Program-made: the position numbers and the translations under genes
The notes under the pieces: model-generated
Database searches by the model: none
What the model was told of the DNA's origin: nothing
Seen by the model: the letters and a program-made list of their open reading frames with translations, nothing else
In this document: positions 6,945 to 13,910 of the stretch, piece after piece
How the letters are laid out: each line of letters starts with the position of its first letter
Position numbering within the stretch: the stretch's first letter is position 1
Assembly: GCA_964514415.1 (NCBI GenBank)
Contig: CAZEQL010000021.1
Location: 1 to 19,545 of the forward strand
DNA length: 19,545 bases
Direction of reading: 5' to 3'
Source: CAZEQL01 sp964514415
GTDB lineage: Bacteria > Chloroflexota > Dehalococcoidia > GIF9 > AB-539-J10

Positions 6945-8219
6945 ATGGGCAAAGCAAATGACCCAAAGTTCTTCTACGGCTGGCTAGTATTACTTGGCTG
7001 CTTCCTTCTTAGCTCCAACATTGGTTTCTTTTACAATTTCGGCGTCTTTTTTAAACCACTGCAGGATGAATTTGGCTGGGGCAGAACTCTAACTTCCACC
7101 CTTCCCGCAGTATCTACAGTGGTTTACTGTATAGCTGCGGTTGTAATAGGCTGGCTGACGGACAAAATAGGGACCAGAAAAGTAATCATAGGATGCTCTA
7201 TCTTTGTTGGCGCTGGTCTGGCATTGTCCAGTCAAGCTCATACCTTATGGCAGATGTATCTCTTCTGGGGAGGACTACTAGCTATAGGCACTGGTGTTGT
7301 CTATTCTCTGCCCGCTGCCACAGTACAAAGGTGGTTCGTGAAGAGAAGGGGCTTTGTTTTAGGTATCTATATGTCGGGTATAGGCGCGGGAACCTTAATT
7401 CTGTCACTTTTATGCACCCACCTTATAATCGATTACGGCTGGCGGATTACCTTCTTGATTTCGGGAGTCATAGCTTTTGTTGTTATGTTCATACCGGCAT
7501 TTTTAATCTATCGCACCCCTGAGGAAAAGGGACTCAAACCTTACGGAGTGGAAGCAAGCCCAGTTGCCGAAGCTTCAAAACAGGCAGAACCCGCCTCGAC
7601 TGAGGTAGGGTGGACACTGAAAGAGGCACTGAAAACAAGAGCTATGTGGACGGCGTGGGGAATTCATGTTCTCGCCAGCATTCCCTTGCTCATAGTCATG
7701 GTGCATATAGTGCCTCATTGCATGGACATGGGAATTTCCCAAATGGCCGCTGCCGGCGCCCTGGGAATCATCTCCGCCGTCGCCATTGGCGGCAGGCTGT
7801 TTATGGGAACTATGGCCGATAAACTAGGCTTTAACCGCTGCGTGGGCATTTCTCTGGCACTGTGTGCTGCCATGATGCTTTTCCTCATACCAATAAAAAG
7901 TGTCTGGATGATATATCTGTTTGCCGTGATATATGGAATTGGTTACGGAGGTAAATCGGCAACTTTGCCAGGACTGGTGGGATATCTCATGGGCATGAAA
8001 TCACTGCCCGTGCTCATAGGAGTCATAGCTACCGCGTGGGGAGTCGCCGGAGCCATTGGCCCTCCTATTGCCGGCTATATATGGGACACAACCCATAGCT
8101 ACACTATAGCTTTTGCAATCGGCGCCGGACTATATGTTATAGGAAGCATACTTGGCTTCACCGTCAAACCACCCAAAAAGACTCCATCTCCACAAATTCC
8201 CACCCCTGCTTCTTCTTAG
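6945..8219 (+). CDS. MFS transporter, duplicated copy 1
   Basis: This 424-aa 12-helix MFS transporter belongs to the same OxlT/MCT-like branch as the gene at 4862. It has FFYGWLVLL at the N-terminus, NFGVFFKPLQDEFGWGR leading out of helix 1, GWLTDKIGTR (69-78), RWFVKRRG, a polar central loop rich in Ala, Glu and Pro, and a Pro-rich tail PPKKTPSPQIPTPASS. GGGAGG (6931-6936) is the Shine-Dalgarno, 8 nt before the ATG. A second copy begins 1467 bp downstream. The two differ at about 23 of 424 residues, nine of them between residues 22 and 48. Lys37-Pro38 in the first loop is shared with the older paralogue at 4862, so this copy keeps the ancestral state there. Confidence 0.92.
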   Translation: MGKANDPKFFYGWLVLLGCFLLSSNIGFFYNFGVFFKPLQDEFGWGRTLTSTLPAVSTVVYCIAAVVIGWLTDKIGTRKVIIGCSIFVGAGLALSSQAHTLWQMYLFWGGLLAIGTGVVYSLPAATVQRWFVKRRGFVLGIYMSGIGAGTLILSLLCTHLIIDYGWRITFLISGVIAFVVMFIPAFLIYRTPEEKGLKPYGVEASPVAEASKQAEPASTEVGWTLKEALKTRAMWTAWGIHVLASIPLLIVMVHIVPHCMDMGISQMAAAGALGIISAVAIGGRLFMGTMADKLGFNRCVGISLALCAAMMLFLIPIKSVWMIYLFAVIYGIGYGGKSATLPGLVGYLMGMKSLPVLIGVIATAWGVAGAIGPPIAGYIWDTTHSYTIAFAIGAGLYVIGSILGFTVKPPKKTPSPQIPTPASS

Positions 8220-8226
8220 CCATGAT

Positions 8227-8338
8227 GGGAGCGTTTAATAACAGCCAGATGTCATTCTGAGCGAAGCGAAGAATCTCGGAGATTCTTCGTCGCCCAAATT
8301 CATTCGGGCTCCTCAGAATGACATCACTAAGCGCTCTC
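8227..8338. repeat. Outer imperfect inverted repeat holding a nested palindromic element
   Basis: GGGAGCGTTTA (8227-8237) and TAAGCGCTCTC (8328-8338) are inverted repeats matching at 9 of 11 positions. The same pair occurs after the second MFS copy (9694-9704 and 9715-9725) with only about 10 nt between the arms. Here the arms are pushed apart by about 80 nt that carry the nested element at 8248-8325. The pair therefore records the site before and after an insertion, or after a deletion in copy 2. Confidence 0.7.
8248..8325. repeat. MITE-like palindromic element, 78 bp, with 14-bp terminal inverted repeats
   Basis: The ends GATGTCATTCTGAG (8248-8261) and CTCAGAATGACATC (8312-8325) are perfect 14-bp inverted repeats. 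Inside, CGAAGAATCT (8267-8276) and AGATTCTTCG (8280-8289) form a perfect 10-bp stem with a 3-nt loop. A second imperfect stem joins GCCC near 8292 with GGGC near 8306. There is no coding capacity. It resembles the small TCATTCTGAGCGAAGCGAAG-type dispersed repeats I associate with many bacterial genomes. A degenerate relative lies at 18902-18966. Any mobility would need a transposase from elsewhere. Confidence 0.75.
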
Positions 8339-8350
8339 TTATAATAGCTA

Positions 8351-8381
8351 TTGACAAATTCAAACTCCGTGTTACTATAAT
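8351..8381 (+). promoter_or_regulatory. Candidate promoter for MFS copy 2
   Basis: TTGACA (8351-8356) and TATAAT (8376-8381) are both perfect hexamers, but the spacer is 19 bp, longer than optimal. TACTAT at 8373 would give 16 bp with a weaker box. The TTGACA sits in sequence (CTATTTGACA-like) that recurs before the trp leader at 9739, because the flank was duplicated along with the MFS gene. If active, it lets MFS copy 2 be expressed apart from the cluster upstream. Confidence 0.5.
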
Positions 8382-8411
8382 TAAAAGTAAGTAACAGGGG
8401 AGGTGAAAAGA

Positions 8412-9686
8412 ATGGGTAAAGCAAATGACCCAAAGTTCTTCTACGGCTGGTTAGTATTGCTTGGTTGCTTCCTTATTAGCTTCAACTACGGTTTCTTTTA
8501 TAGTTACGGCGTTTTCTTTGCAGAATTGCAGGAAGAATTTGGCTGGGGCCGAGCTCTAACTTCGACACTTCCCGCAGTATCTACAGTTGTCTATTGTATA
8601 GCTGCAGTTGTGATAGGCTGGCTAACGGACAAAATAGGACCGAGAAGAGTAATAATCGGCTGCTCCATCCTTGTTGGCGTTGGTCTGGCATTGTCCAGTC
8701 AAGCTCACACCTTATGGCAGATGTATCTCTTCTGGGGAGGACTCCTAGCCATAGGTTTTGGTGTCGCCTATTCTCTGCCTGCTGCTACAGTACAAAGGTG
8801 GTTTGTCAAGAGAAGAGGCTTGGTTTTAGGTATCTACATGTCTGGTATAGGCGCGGGAACTTTGATTCTGTCACTTTTATGCACCCACCTTATCATCGCT
8901 TACGGCTGGCGGATTACCTTCTTGATTTCGGGAGTCATAGCTTTTGTTGTTATGTTCATACCGGCATTTTTAATCTATCGCACCCCTGAGGAAAAGGGAC
9001 TCAAACCTTACGGAGTGGAAGCAAGCCCAGTTGCCGAAGCTTCAAAACAGGCAGAACCCGCCTCGACTGAGGTAGGGTGGACACTGAAAGAGGCACTGAA
9101 AACAAGAGCTATGTGGACGGCGTGGGGAATTCATGTTCTCGCCAGCATTCCCTTGCTCATAGTCATGGTGCATATAGTGCCTCATTGCATGGACATGGGA
9201 ATTTCCCAAATGGCCGCTGCCGGTGCTCTGGGAATCATCTCCGCCGTGGCCATTGGCGGCAGGCTGTTTATGGGAGCTATAGCCGATAAAATAGGATTTA
9301 ACCGCTGCGTGGGCATTTCCCTGGCATTGTGTGCTGCCATGATGCTTTTCCTCATACCAATAAAAAGTGTCGGGATGATATATCTATTTGCCGTGATATA
9401 TGGAATTGGTTACGGAGGTAAATCAGCAACGCTACCAGGACTGGTGGGGCATCTCATGGGCATGAAATCACTGCCCGTGCTCATAGGAGTCCTAGCTACC
9501 GCGTGGGGAGTCGCCGGAGCCATTGGCCCTCCTATTGCCGGCTATATATGGGACACAACCCATAGCTACACTATAGCTTTTGCAATCGGCGCCGGACTAT
9601 ATGTTATAGGAAGCATACTTGGCTTCACCGTCAAACCACCCAAAAAGACTCCATCTCCGCAAATTCCCACCCCTGCTTCTTCTTAG
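8412..9686 (+). CDS. MFS transporter, duplicated copy 2
   Basis: This 424-aa transporter is a near-identical tandem duplicate of the gene at 6945. The 324 bp from 8900 to 9223 are identical to 7433-7756, and 166 bp at the 3' end (9493-9658) are identical to 8026-8191. Changes cluster in helix 1 and the loop after it: residues 22, 24, 26, 31, 32, 37, 38, 41 and 48. The Lys-Pro pair at 37-38, present in both other MFS proteins of the window, is Ala-Glu here. That suggests a shifted substrate preference. I chose the ATG at 8412, which matches copy 1 and has GGGGAGGTG just upstream. An in-frame GTG at 8403 lies inside that Shine-Dalgarno and is unlikely. The candidate promoter at 8351 may drive it. 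Confidence 0.92.
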   Translation: MGKANDPKFFYGWLVLLGCFLISFNYGFFYSYGVFFAELQEEFGWGRALTSTLPAVSTVVYCIAAVVIGWLTDKIGPRRVIIGCSILVGVGLALSSQAHTLWQMYLFWGGLLAIGFGVAYSLPAATVQRWFVKRRGLVLGIYMSGIGAGTLILSLLCTHLIIAYGWRITFLISGVIAFVVMFIPAFLIYRTPEEKGLKPYGVEASPVAEASKQAEPASTEVGWTLKEALKTRAMWTAWGIHVLASIPLLIVMVHIVPHCMDMGISQMAAAGALGIISAVAIGGRLFMGAIADKIGFNRCVGISLALCAAMMLFLIPIKSVGMIYLFAVIYGIGYGGKSATLPGLVGHLMGMKSLPVLIGVLATAWGVAGAIGPPIAGYIWDTTHSYTIAFAIGAGLYVIGSILGFTVKPPKKTPSPQIPTPASS

Positions 9687-9693
9687 CTATGAT

Positions 9694-9725
9694 GGGAGCG
9701 TTTAATGACATCTCTAAGCGCTCTC
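9694..9725. repeat. Imperfect palindrome after MFS copy 2
   Basis: GGGAGCGTTTA (9694-9704) and TAAGCGCTCTC (9715-9725) form an 11-bp arm pair with two mismatches and a 10-nt loop. It follows the MFS stop codon by 7 nt and is the uninterrupted counterpart of the structure at 8227-8338. It may act as a weak transcription stop for the MFS gene, but no T-run of note follows it. Confidence 0.55.
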
Positions 9726-9738
9726 TTATAATAGCTAT

Positions 9739-9767
9739 TTGACAGAATTAAACCCTTTGTATAAAAT
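9739..9767 (+). promoter_or_regulatory. Promoter of the trp operon
   Basis: TTGACA (9739-9744) is a perfect -35 box. TAAAAT (9762-9767), a 5 of 6 match, follows after a 17-bp spacer; TATAAA (9760-9765) is an alternative with 15 bp. Transcription would start near 9774, just before the T-box leader. Confidence 0.65.
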
Positions 9768-9789
9768 CATCAACTAATTGAATAAGGGA

Positions 9790-10064
9790 AAGGCTAAGAA
9801 CAGGACTAGTACAGCTTAAAGCGGAGTTCAGAGAGTCGGGTAAGGTGTGAGCCGATACTTGCGCAAGGTTGGAATGGACCTGGGAGCTGCAAACCGAAAA
9901 GCTGCGAGGCTAAGTAGGCTTTGTCGCAAAGGGTAGCGTTATCAAAACCCAGGGTATCGCTCTTAAGTTGAGCTGTACCTGAGAGAGATGGTCTGAAAAA
10001 GACTGAAATAGGGTGGCACCGCGAAGATTTTAAGCCTCTCGCCCCTTGGGTGAGAGGCTTTTTT
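9790..10064 (+). promoter_or_regulatory. T-box riboswitch, tryptophan specifier
   Basis: This is a long structured leader before trpE. The conserved T-box core AGGGTGGCACCGCG lies at 10010-10023. Stem I runs from about 9811 to 9890. It contains the AGAGAG side of the loop-E motif (about 9830), the GGTGTGAGCC distal region (9844-9853), and GGAATGGACC on the 3' side. The specifier codon is TGG (9875-9877), preceded by GAA and followed by the usual purine A, so it should pair with the CCA anticodon of tRNA-Trp. The TGGC bulge (10014-10017) should pair with the uncharged GCCA end; the C fits a G discriminator, as known for bacterial tRNA-Trp. Uncharged tRNA-Trp would stabilise an antiterminator and prevent the terminator at 10033, so the operon turns on when tryptophan runs short. 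Confidence 0.93.
10033..10064 (+). terminator. Intrinsic terminator of the trp T-box leader
   Basis: AGCCTCTCGCCC (10033-10044) pairs with GGGTGAGAGGCT (10048-10059), 12 bp with one G-U pair and a 3-nt loop, followed by a run of six T (10059-10064). It sits directly after the T-box core, as expected for the competing terminator of the riboswitch. The trpE Shine-Dalgarno lies 10 nt downstream of the T-run. Confidence 0.93.
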
Positions 10065-10082
10065 ATTATCCCTGGAGTAAGA

Positions 10083-11531
10083 ATGTATTACCCAACTTTA
10101 GAGGAAGTTTGCCAACTGAAGAAAAAAGGCAATCTAGTGCCGGTTTACCGTGAAATTAATGCCGACCTGGAAACGCCGGTATCTGCTTACCTTAAGATAG
10201 CTCGCGGAAATTACTCTTTCCTTCTGGAGAGCGTCGAAGGTGGCGAACGACTAGCTCGCTATAGTTTCATTGGTACCGATCCCTCCTTAGTCCTAACGAC
10301 AGGAAAAGAAAACGCCATTGACCCATTGCGATTAGTGGAACAAAGGTTTGGGCAACTTCATCCAGTGACTATTACTGGCTTGCCTAGATTCCACGGTGGG
10401 ATGGTTGGCTACCTGAGCTATGAGGTTGCTCGCTACTTTGAAAGGCTACCCTCTGCCAACCACGACCCTCAGGAATTCCCCGAATCCGTTTTGATGCTGG
10501 CAGATACGCTCCTTGCCTTCGACCACGTCACTCACAAGATAAAGGTCATCTCCCACGCTTATATAGACGGAGATGTCGAGGCAGCATACGTTGAGGCCAC
10601 TCGCAAGATAGACAACCTGGTTGCCAGGCTCAAACAACCAATCCATTCTGAAGTCCCAAGCACTGCTCTCCCACCCAAAACCGATATATCGTCTAATTTC
10701 TCACAGGCAGAGTTTGAGGACAGAGTATCCTGCGCCAGAGAACATATATATGCCGGAGATATAATCCAGGTCGTCTTATCTCAGCGGTTGGCAAGACCCA
10801 CCCATGCTCATCCATTTGCCATATATCGGGCGCTGCGCTCCATAAACCCTTCCCCTTATATGTATTACCTCCACCTGGGCGACTTCCACATCGTGGGGGC
10901 TTCGCCTGAGCTTCTGGTGCGTGTAGAGGACGGGATGGTATCCAATCACCCCATCGCCGGCACCCGCCCCCGTGGCAAAGACGCCGCCGAAGATACAGCT
11001 CTAGAGGAAGAACTCAAAAATGATGAAAAGGAGCGCGCCGAACACATCATGCTTGTCGACTTAGGACGCAACGACATCGGCAGAATCAGCCAGCCGGGCA
11101 CGGTTGAGGTAACACAGCTCATGGATGTGGAGCGATATTCTCACGTTATGCATTTGGTATCTCACGTTCAAGGAAAACTAAGATATGGGCTTTCCCAATT
11201 TGACGCCCTGCGCGCCTGCTTCCCCGCCGGCACGGTTTCCGGCGCACCCAAGATTCGTGCTATGGAGATTATCGCTGAGTTGGAGGAGGACAAGAGAGGA
11301 CCTTATGCTGGAGCAGTGGGCTACTTCGACTTTTCCGGAAACCTGGATACTGCCATAACCATACGCACCATAGTCATCAAGGGCAATATCGCCTACATCC
11401 AGGCAGGATGCGGAATCGTCGCCGACAGCATCCCTGAGCGTGAATATCAAGAAAGCTTGAGCAAGGCTCAGGCGCTACTTACCGCCATTGACCAGGCGGA
11501 GGCTAAACAATATGCTTTTGCTGATAGATAA
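10083..11531 (+). CDS. trpE: Anthranilate synthase component I
   Basis: TrpE converts chorismate plus ammonia, supplied by TrpG, to anthranilate, the first committed step of tryptophan synthesis. The 482-aa protein has the chorismate-binding C-terminal domain with PIAGTRPRG (about 289-297), GRNDIGR (about 327), and AGTVSGAPK (about 381), then AIEIR-like TAITIRT. The N-terminal LLES motif (47-50) matches the tryptophan feedback-inhibition site, so the enzyme is probably inhibited by tryptophan. I chose the ATG at 10083, with GGAG (10074-10077) 5 nt before it. An in-frame GTG at 10050 lies inside the terminator hairpin and is not credible. The last 20 nt overlap trpG, which favours coupled, equimolar synthesis of the two subunits. 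Confidence 0.96.
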   Translation: MYYPTLEEVCQLKKKGNLVPVYREINADLETPVSAYLKIARGNYSFLLESVEGGERLARYSFIGTDPSLVLTTGKENAIDPLRLVEQRFGQLHPVTITGLPRFHGGMVGYLSYEVARYFERLPSANHDPQEFPESVLMLADTLLAFDHVTHKIKVISHAYIDGDVEAAYVEATRKIDNLVARLKQPIHSEVPSTALPPKTDISSNFSQAEFEDRVSCAREHIYAGDIIQVVLSQRLARPTHAHPFAIYRALRSINPSPYMYYLHLGDFHIVGASPELLVRVEDGMVSNHPIAGTRPRGKDAAEDTALEEELKNDEKERAEHIMLVDLGRNDIGRISQPGTVEVTQLMDVERYSHVMHLVSHVQGKLRYGLSQFDALRACFPAGTVSGAPKIRAMEIIAELEEDKRGPYAGAVGYFDFSGNLDTAITIRTIVIKGNIAYIQAGCGIVADSIPEREYQESLSKAQALLTAIDQAEAKQYAFADR

Positions 11532-12108
11532 CTACGACAGCTTTACCTATAACCTCTTCCAGTACTTGAGCGAACTGGGAGAGAATGTGTGGGTAGTTCG
11601 CAACAACGAGGTAACCTTACAGGATATTGAGACAAGAACTCCTGAGCGTATCGTTATCTCGCCGGGGCCTGGCACTCCGAAGCAGGCTGGCATCTCCAAT
11701 GAGGTCATCCGCCGATTTGGAAGTCGCATTCCCATTCTGGGGGTCTGTCTAGGGCATCAATGCATCGGCTATAGCTATGGTGCTGAAGTTAATCGCGCCG
11801 GTGAAATAAAACATGGCAAATCGTCGCTCATTTACCACAACGGCAGGGGAGTTCTCGCAGGACTTCCCAACCCATTTTCCGCTATCCGTTATCACTCCCT
11901 GGCAGTATTGTGCGATGACTTACCTGACTGCCTTGAAGTTACTGCCTGGACAACAGAAGGCATGATCATGGGACTACGCCATCGTGAATTTCCCGTGGAA
12001 GGAGTCCAATTTCACCCCGAGTCAATTATGACCGAGGTAGGGAAGGATTTACTCAAGAATTTTCTTTCTCTATTTACAGTATCAACCAATGGGAGAGTAG
12101 CAACATGA
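11512..12108 (+). CDS. trpG: Anthranilate synthase component II, glutamine amidotransferase
   Basis: TrpG releases ammonia from glutamine and passes it to TrpE. The 198-aa class I amidotransferase starts LLLIDNYDSFTYNL. It has ISPGPGTP (49-56), the nucleophile Cys79 in GVCLGHQ, and His168 and Glu170 in QFHPES, which complete the triad. I chose the ATG at 11512, preceded by GGAGG (11498-11502) and inside the end of trpE. In-frame codons from 11488 would add residues that do not fit the family start. Its stop overlaps the next start as ATGA. It is a stand-alone subunit, not fused to TrpE or TrpD. Confidence 0.96.
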   Translation: MLLLIDNYDSFTYNLFQYLSELGENVWVVRNNEVTLQDIETRTPERIVISPGPGTPKQAGISNEVIRRFGSRIPILGVCLGHQCIGYSYGAEVNRAGEIKHGKSSLIYHNGRGVLAGLPNPFSAIRYHSLAVLCDDLPDCLEVTAWTTEGMIMGLRHREFPVEGVQFHPESIMTEVGKDLLKNFLSLFTVSTNGRVAT

Positions 12109-12818
12109 CAACTCTAGAATGGACTTACACCATCGTATTAATAGTGGCTATAGTTTTATCACTTACGCTTTGCACAATCGCACTAAGAAGAACTATAAAA
12201 GAAGGTTTTTCCGGCAGATGGGGCAGCATCCTTGTATTAGCTGTGGGAACTTTATTCATTGCTTATTTAATCTATCACACACGTGAGATAGAGCCCGCAG
12301 ATTGGGCGCAAATCATGCTAATGACTGGTTTGGTTGCAATTACAGGCCTCTACGCCCTATCAACAGCTAAGATGGCAGGGGAGATGAGGGAACAGAGATA
12401 CGATGCAGTCCGCCCTGTGATAGACATAGAGGAATCACTTACTGACGAGGATAAGAGGGAAATATTGTCCAACGTGAGGAAAGGAAAACTACCTCAGCAA
12501 TTGACGTGCACACTTAGAAATATTGGTCCTGGGCCAGCCATTGATGTATATTCGCTTACTGAAGGCGCTAAGGGCGAATCCCAACGGTACGATATTGGCA
12601 GCATGGCTACCAATGATAAAGAGAGGGAAATAACGCGCCGATTATCCTTAGAGCGAAATGGGGGGCGGGGATTCCTGGTGGCATATTATAAAGATGTATA
12701 TGATCGTGACATCGAATCAAGACGAGAGGTAAGCATAGCTCAAGTAAGCGGAGGTTGGGAGATAGGCCCACTGAAAACTGAAGTTCGTAAGATAGCTAAA
12801 GAGGAGCACACCAAATGA
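12105..12818 (+). CDS. Unknown three-helix membrane protein inside the trp operon
   Basis: I do not recognise this 237-aa protein as a named family. Three hydrophobic helices lie near residues 7-27, 40-58 and 68-86. The positive residues after helices 1 and 3 (RRTIKEG; REQRYDAVRP) predict an outside N-terminus and a cytoplasmic C-terminal part of about 150 residues. That part holds VRPVIDIEES, LTCTLRNIGPGPAIDVYS and a mixed, charged, probably beta-rich segment. The RP...LRNIGPGPA pattern is one I have seen in uncharacterised bacterial membrane-anchored proteins. The ATG overlaps the trpG stop (ATGA, 12105-12108), and its own stop overlaps the trpD start (ATGA, 12815-12818). It is thus locked into the operon and co-regulated by the T-box. 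Roles in tryptophan or indole transport, or in anchoring the Trp enzymes, are speculation. Its frame has no defect. Confidence 0.85.
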   Translation: MTTLEWTYTIVLIVAIVLSLTLCTIALRRTIKEGFSGRWGSILVLAVGTLFIAYLIYHTREIEPADWAQIMLMTGLVAITGLYALSTAKMAGEMREQRYDAVRPVIDIEESLTDEDKREILSNVRKGKLPQQLTCTLRNIGPGPAIDVYSLTEGAKGESQRYDIGSMATNDKEREITRRLSLERNGGRGFLVAYYKDVYDRDIESRREVSIAQVSGGWEIGPLKTEVRKIAKEEHTK

Positions 12819-13849
12819 TCAAGGAAGCCATTGAAACCCTCGTCTGTGGCAATTCCCTGAATATGGTGGAAGCAGCCGAGGTTATGGAGGAGATAATGAG
12901 CGGCGAGGCAACGCCGGCTCAGTTTGGCGCCTTTGTCACCGCACTTCACATTAAAGGAGAAACGATAGATGAAATTGCCGGCTTAGCAAGTGTCATGCGA
13001 GCTAAGGCAACTCCTGTCATGGTCAGCCCTCCCATAATTGATACCTGTGGCACCGGTGGCGACAGCTCCTTTACTTTCAACATATCCACTGCTGCTGCTT
13101 TCGTTGCTGCTGGCGCTGGACTCAAGGTAGCCAAGCATGGCAATCGAGCAATGTCTAGCCACTGTGGCAGCGCCGATGTTCTTGAGACACTGGGTGTAAG
13201 AATTGACCTCGGGGCCGAGGCAGTAGCTCAATGCCTGGAGGAAGTGGGCATCGGCTTCATGTTTGCCCCTATCTTCCACCCTGCGATGAAGTATGCTGCT
13301 TCGCCTCGGCGCGAAATTGGAATTCGCACAGTGTTTAATATTCTGGGACCTCTCACTAATCCAGCCAGAGCCGAGTTCCAGGTTATTGGAGTTCCCTCCC
13401 AGGGATTGGGGGAGAAGATTGCCTCTGCCCTTCAGCAATTGGGCACAAAGCATTCTTTGGTTGTGCATGGCATGGATGGCATGGATGAGATTTCAGTCAG
13501 CGGAGAGTCGCTGGTGTGGGATGTTAACCAAGATAGAGTATTGCCACCTTATAAGGTTTCCCCTGAAGATTTTGGGTTTGAAAAAGCGAGCGTGGCAGAG
13601 ATTAGAGGAGGAACGGCCAAACAAAATAGTGAGATATTACGCAGTATATTGAGCGGAGAGGCGGGTGCCAGACGAAATATAGTTGTTATGAATGCTGCTG
13701 CAGCACTGGTTGTCGGCAATCAAGCATCAACCCTCAAGGAAGGTGTCCGTATTGCTAAGGAAGCAATTGATGCGAAGAGAGCCCAAGCCAAACTTAATAA
13801 GCTAATCGAGTTCAGCCAGAGCCTGAAAAAAGAAGCAGTCAGTGCTTAG
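12815..13849 (+). CDS. trpD: Anthranilate phosphoribosyltransferase
   Basis: TrpD joins anthranilate to PRPP to give phosphoribosyl-anthranilate. The 344-aa protein has an N-terminal helical domain, then the PRPP-binding DTCGTGGD (76-83), NISTAAAFVAAGAG (89-102), KHGNRAMSSHCGSADVLE (107-124), and RTVFNILGPLTNPA, all typical of the family and complete. The ATG overlaps the stop of the membrane-protein gene, and GAGGAG lies shortly upstream of the start. It is not fused to TrpG. A 61-nt gap with short repeats follows before trpC, the only loose junction in the central part of the operon. Confidence 0.96.
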   Translation: MIKEAIETLVCGNSLNMVEAAEVMEEIMSGEATPAQFGAFVTALHIKGETIDEIAGLASVMRAKATPVMVSPPIIDTCGTGGDSSFTFNISTAAAFVAAGAGLKVAKHGNRAMSSHCGSADVLETLGVRIDLGAEAVAQCLEEVGIGFMFAPIFHPAMKYAASPRREIGIRTVFNILGPLTNPARAEFQVIGVPSQGLGEKIASALQQLGTKHSLVVHGMDGMDEISVSGESLVWDVNQDRVLPPYKVSPEDFGFEKASVAEIRGGTAKQNSEILRSILSGEAGARRNIVVMNAAAALVVGNQASTLKEGVRIAKEAIDAKRAQAKLNKLIEFSQSLKKEAVSA

Positions 13850-13868
13850 CAGACAGCCTTCAACATTT

Positions 13869-13903
13869 AGCTGATGACTGATAACTGAAAGCTGATAGCT
13901 GAA
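13869..13903 (+). repeat. Short tandem repeats before trpC
   Basis: The gap between trpD and trpC contains repeats of a CTGAT/CTGAA unit: AGCTGATGACTGATAACTG then AAAGCTGATAGCTGA. The longer unit AGCTGATNACTGA is repeated imperfectly. This fills most of the 61-nt gap and occupies the place where the trpC Shine-Dalgarno would be expected; no good Shine-Dalgarno is visible. It looks like a low-complexity intergenic repeat. Confidence 0.55.
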
Positions 13904-13910
13904 AAATGAA

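Noticed and set aside
9694..9725. Palindrome after MFS copy 2 as an intrinsic terminator.
   Set aside because: The stem is imperfect and AT-rich at its top, and no T-run follows. It is listed only as a repeat.
10050..10082. GTG start for trpE that would add 11 residues.
   Set aside because: It lies inside the 3' arm of the riboswitch terminator, with no ribosome site. ATG 10083 has GGAG at good spacing.
13869..13903. CRISPR-like or operator repeat before trpC.
   Set aside because: The units are short, imperfect and without spacers. It is described only as a low-complexity repeat.
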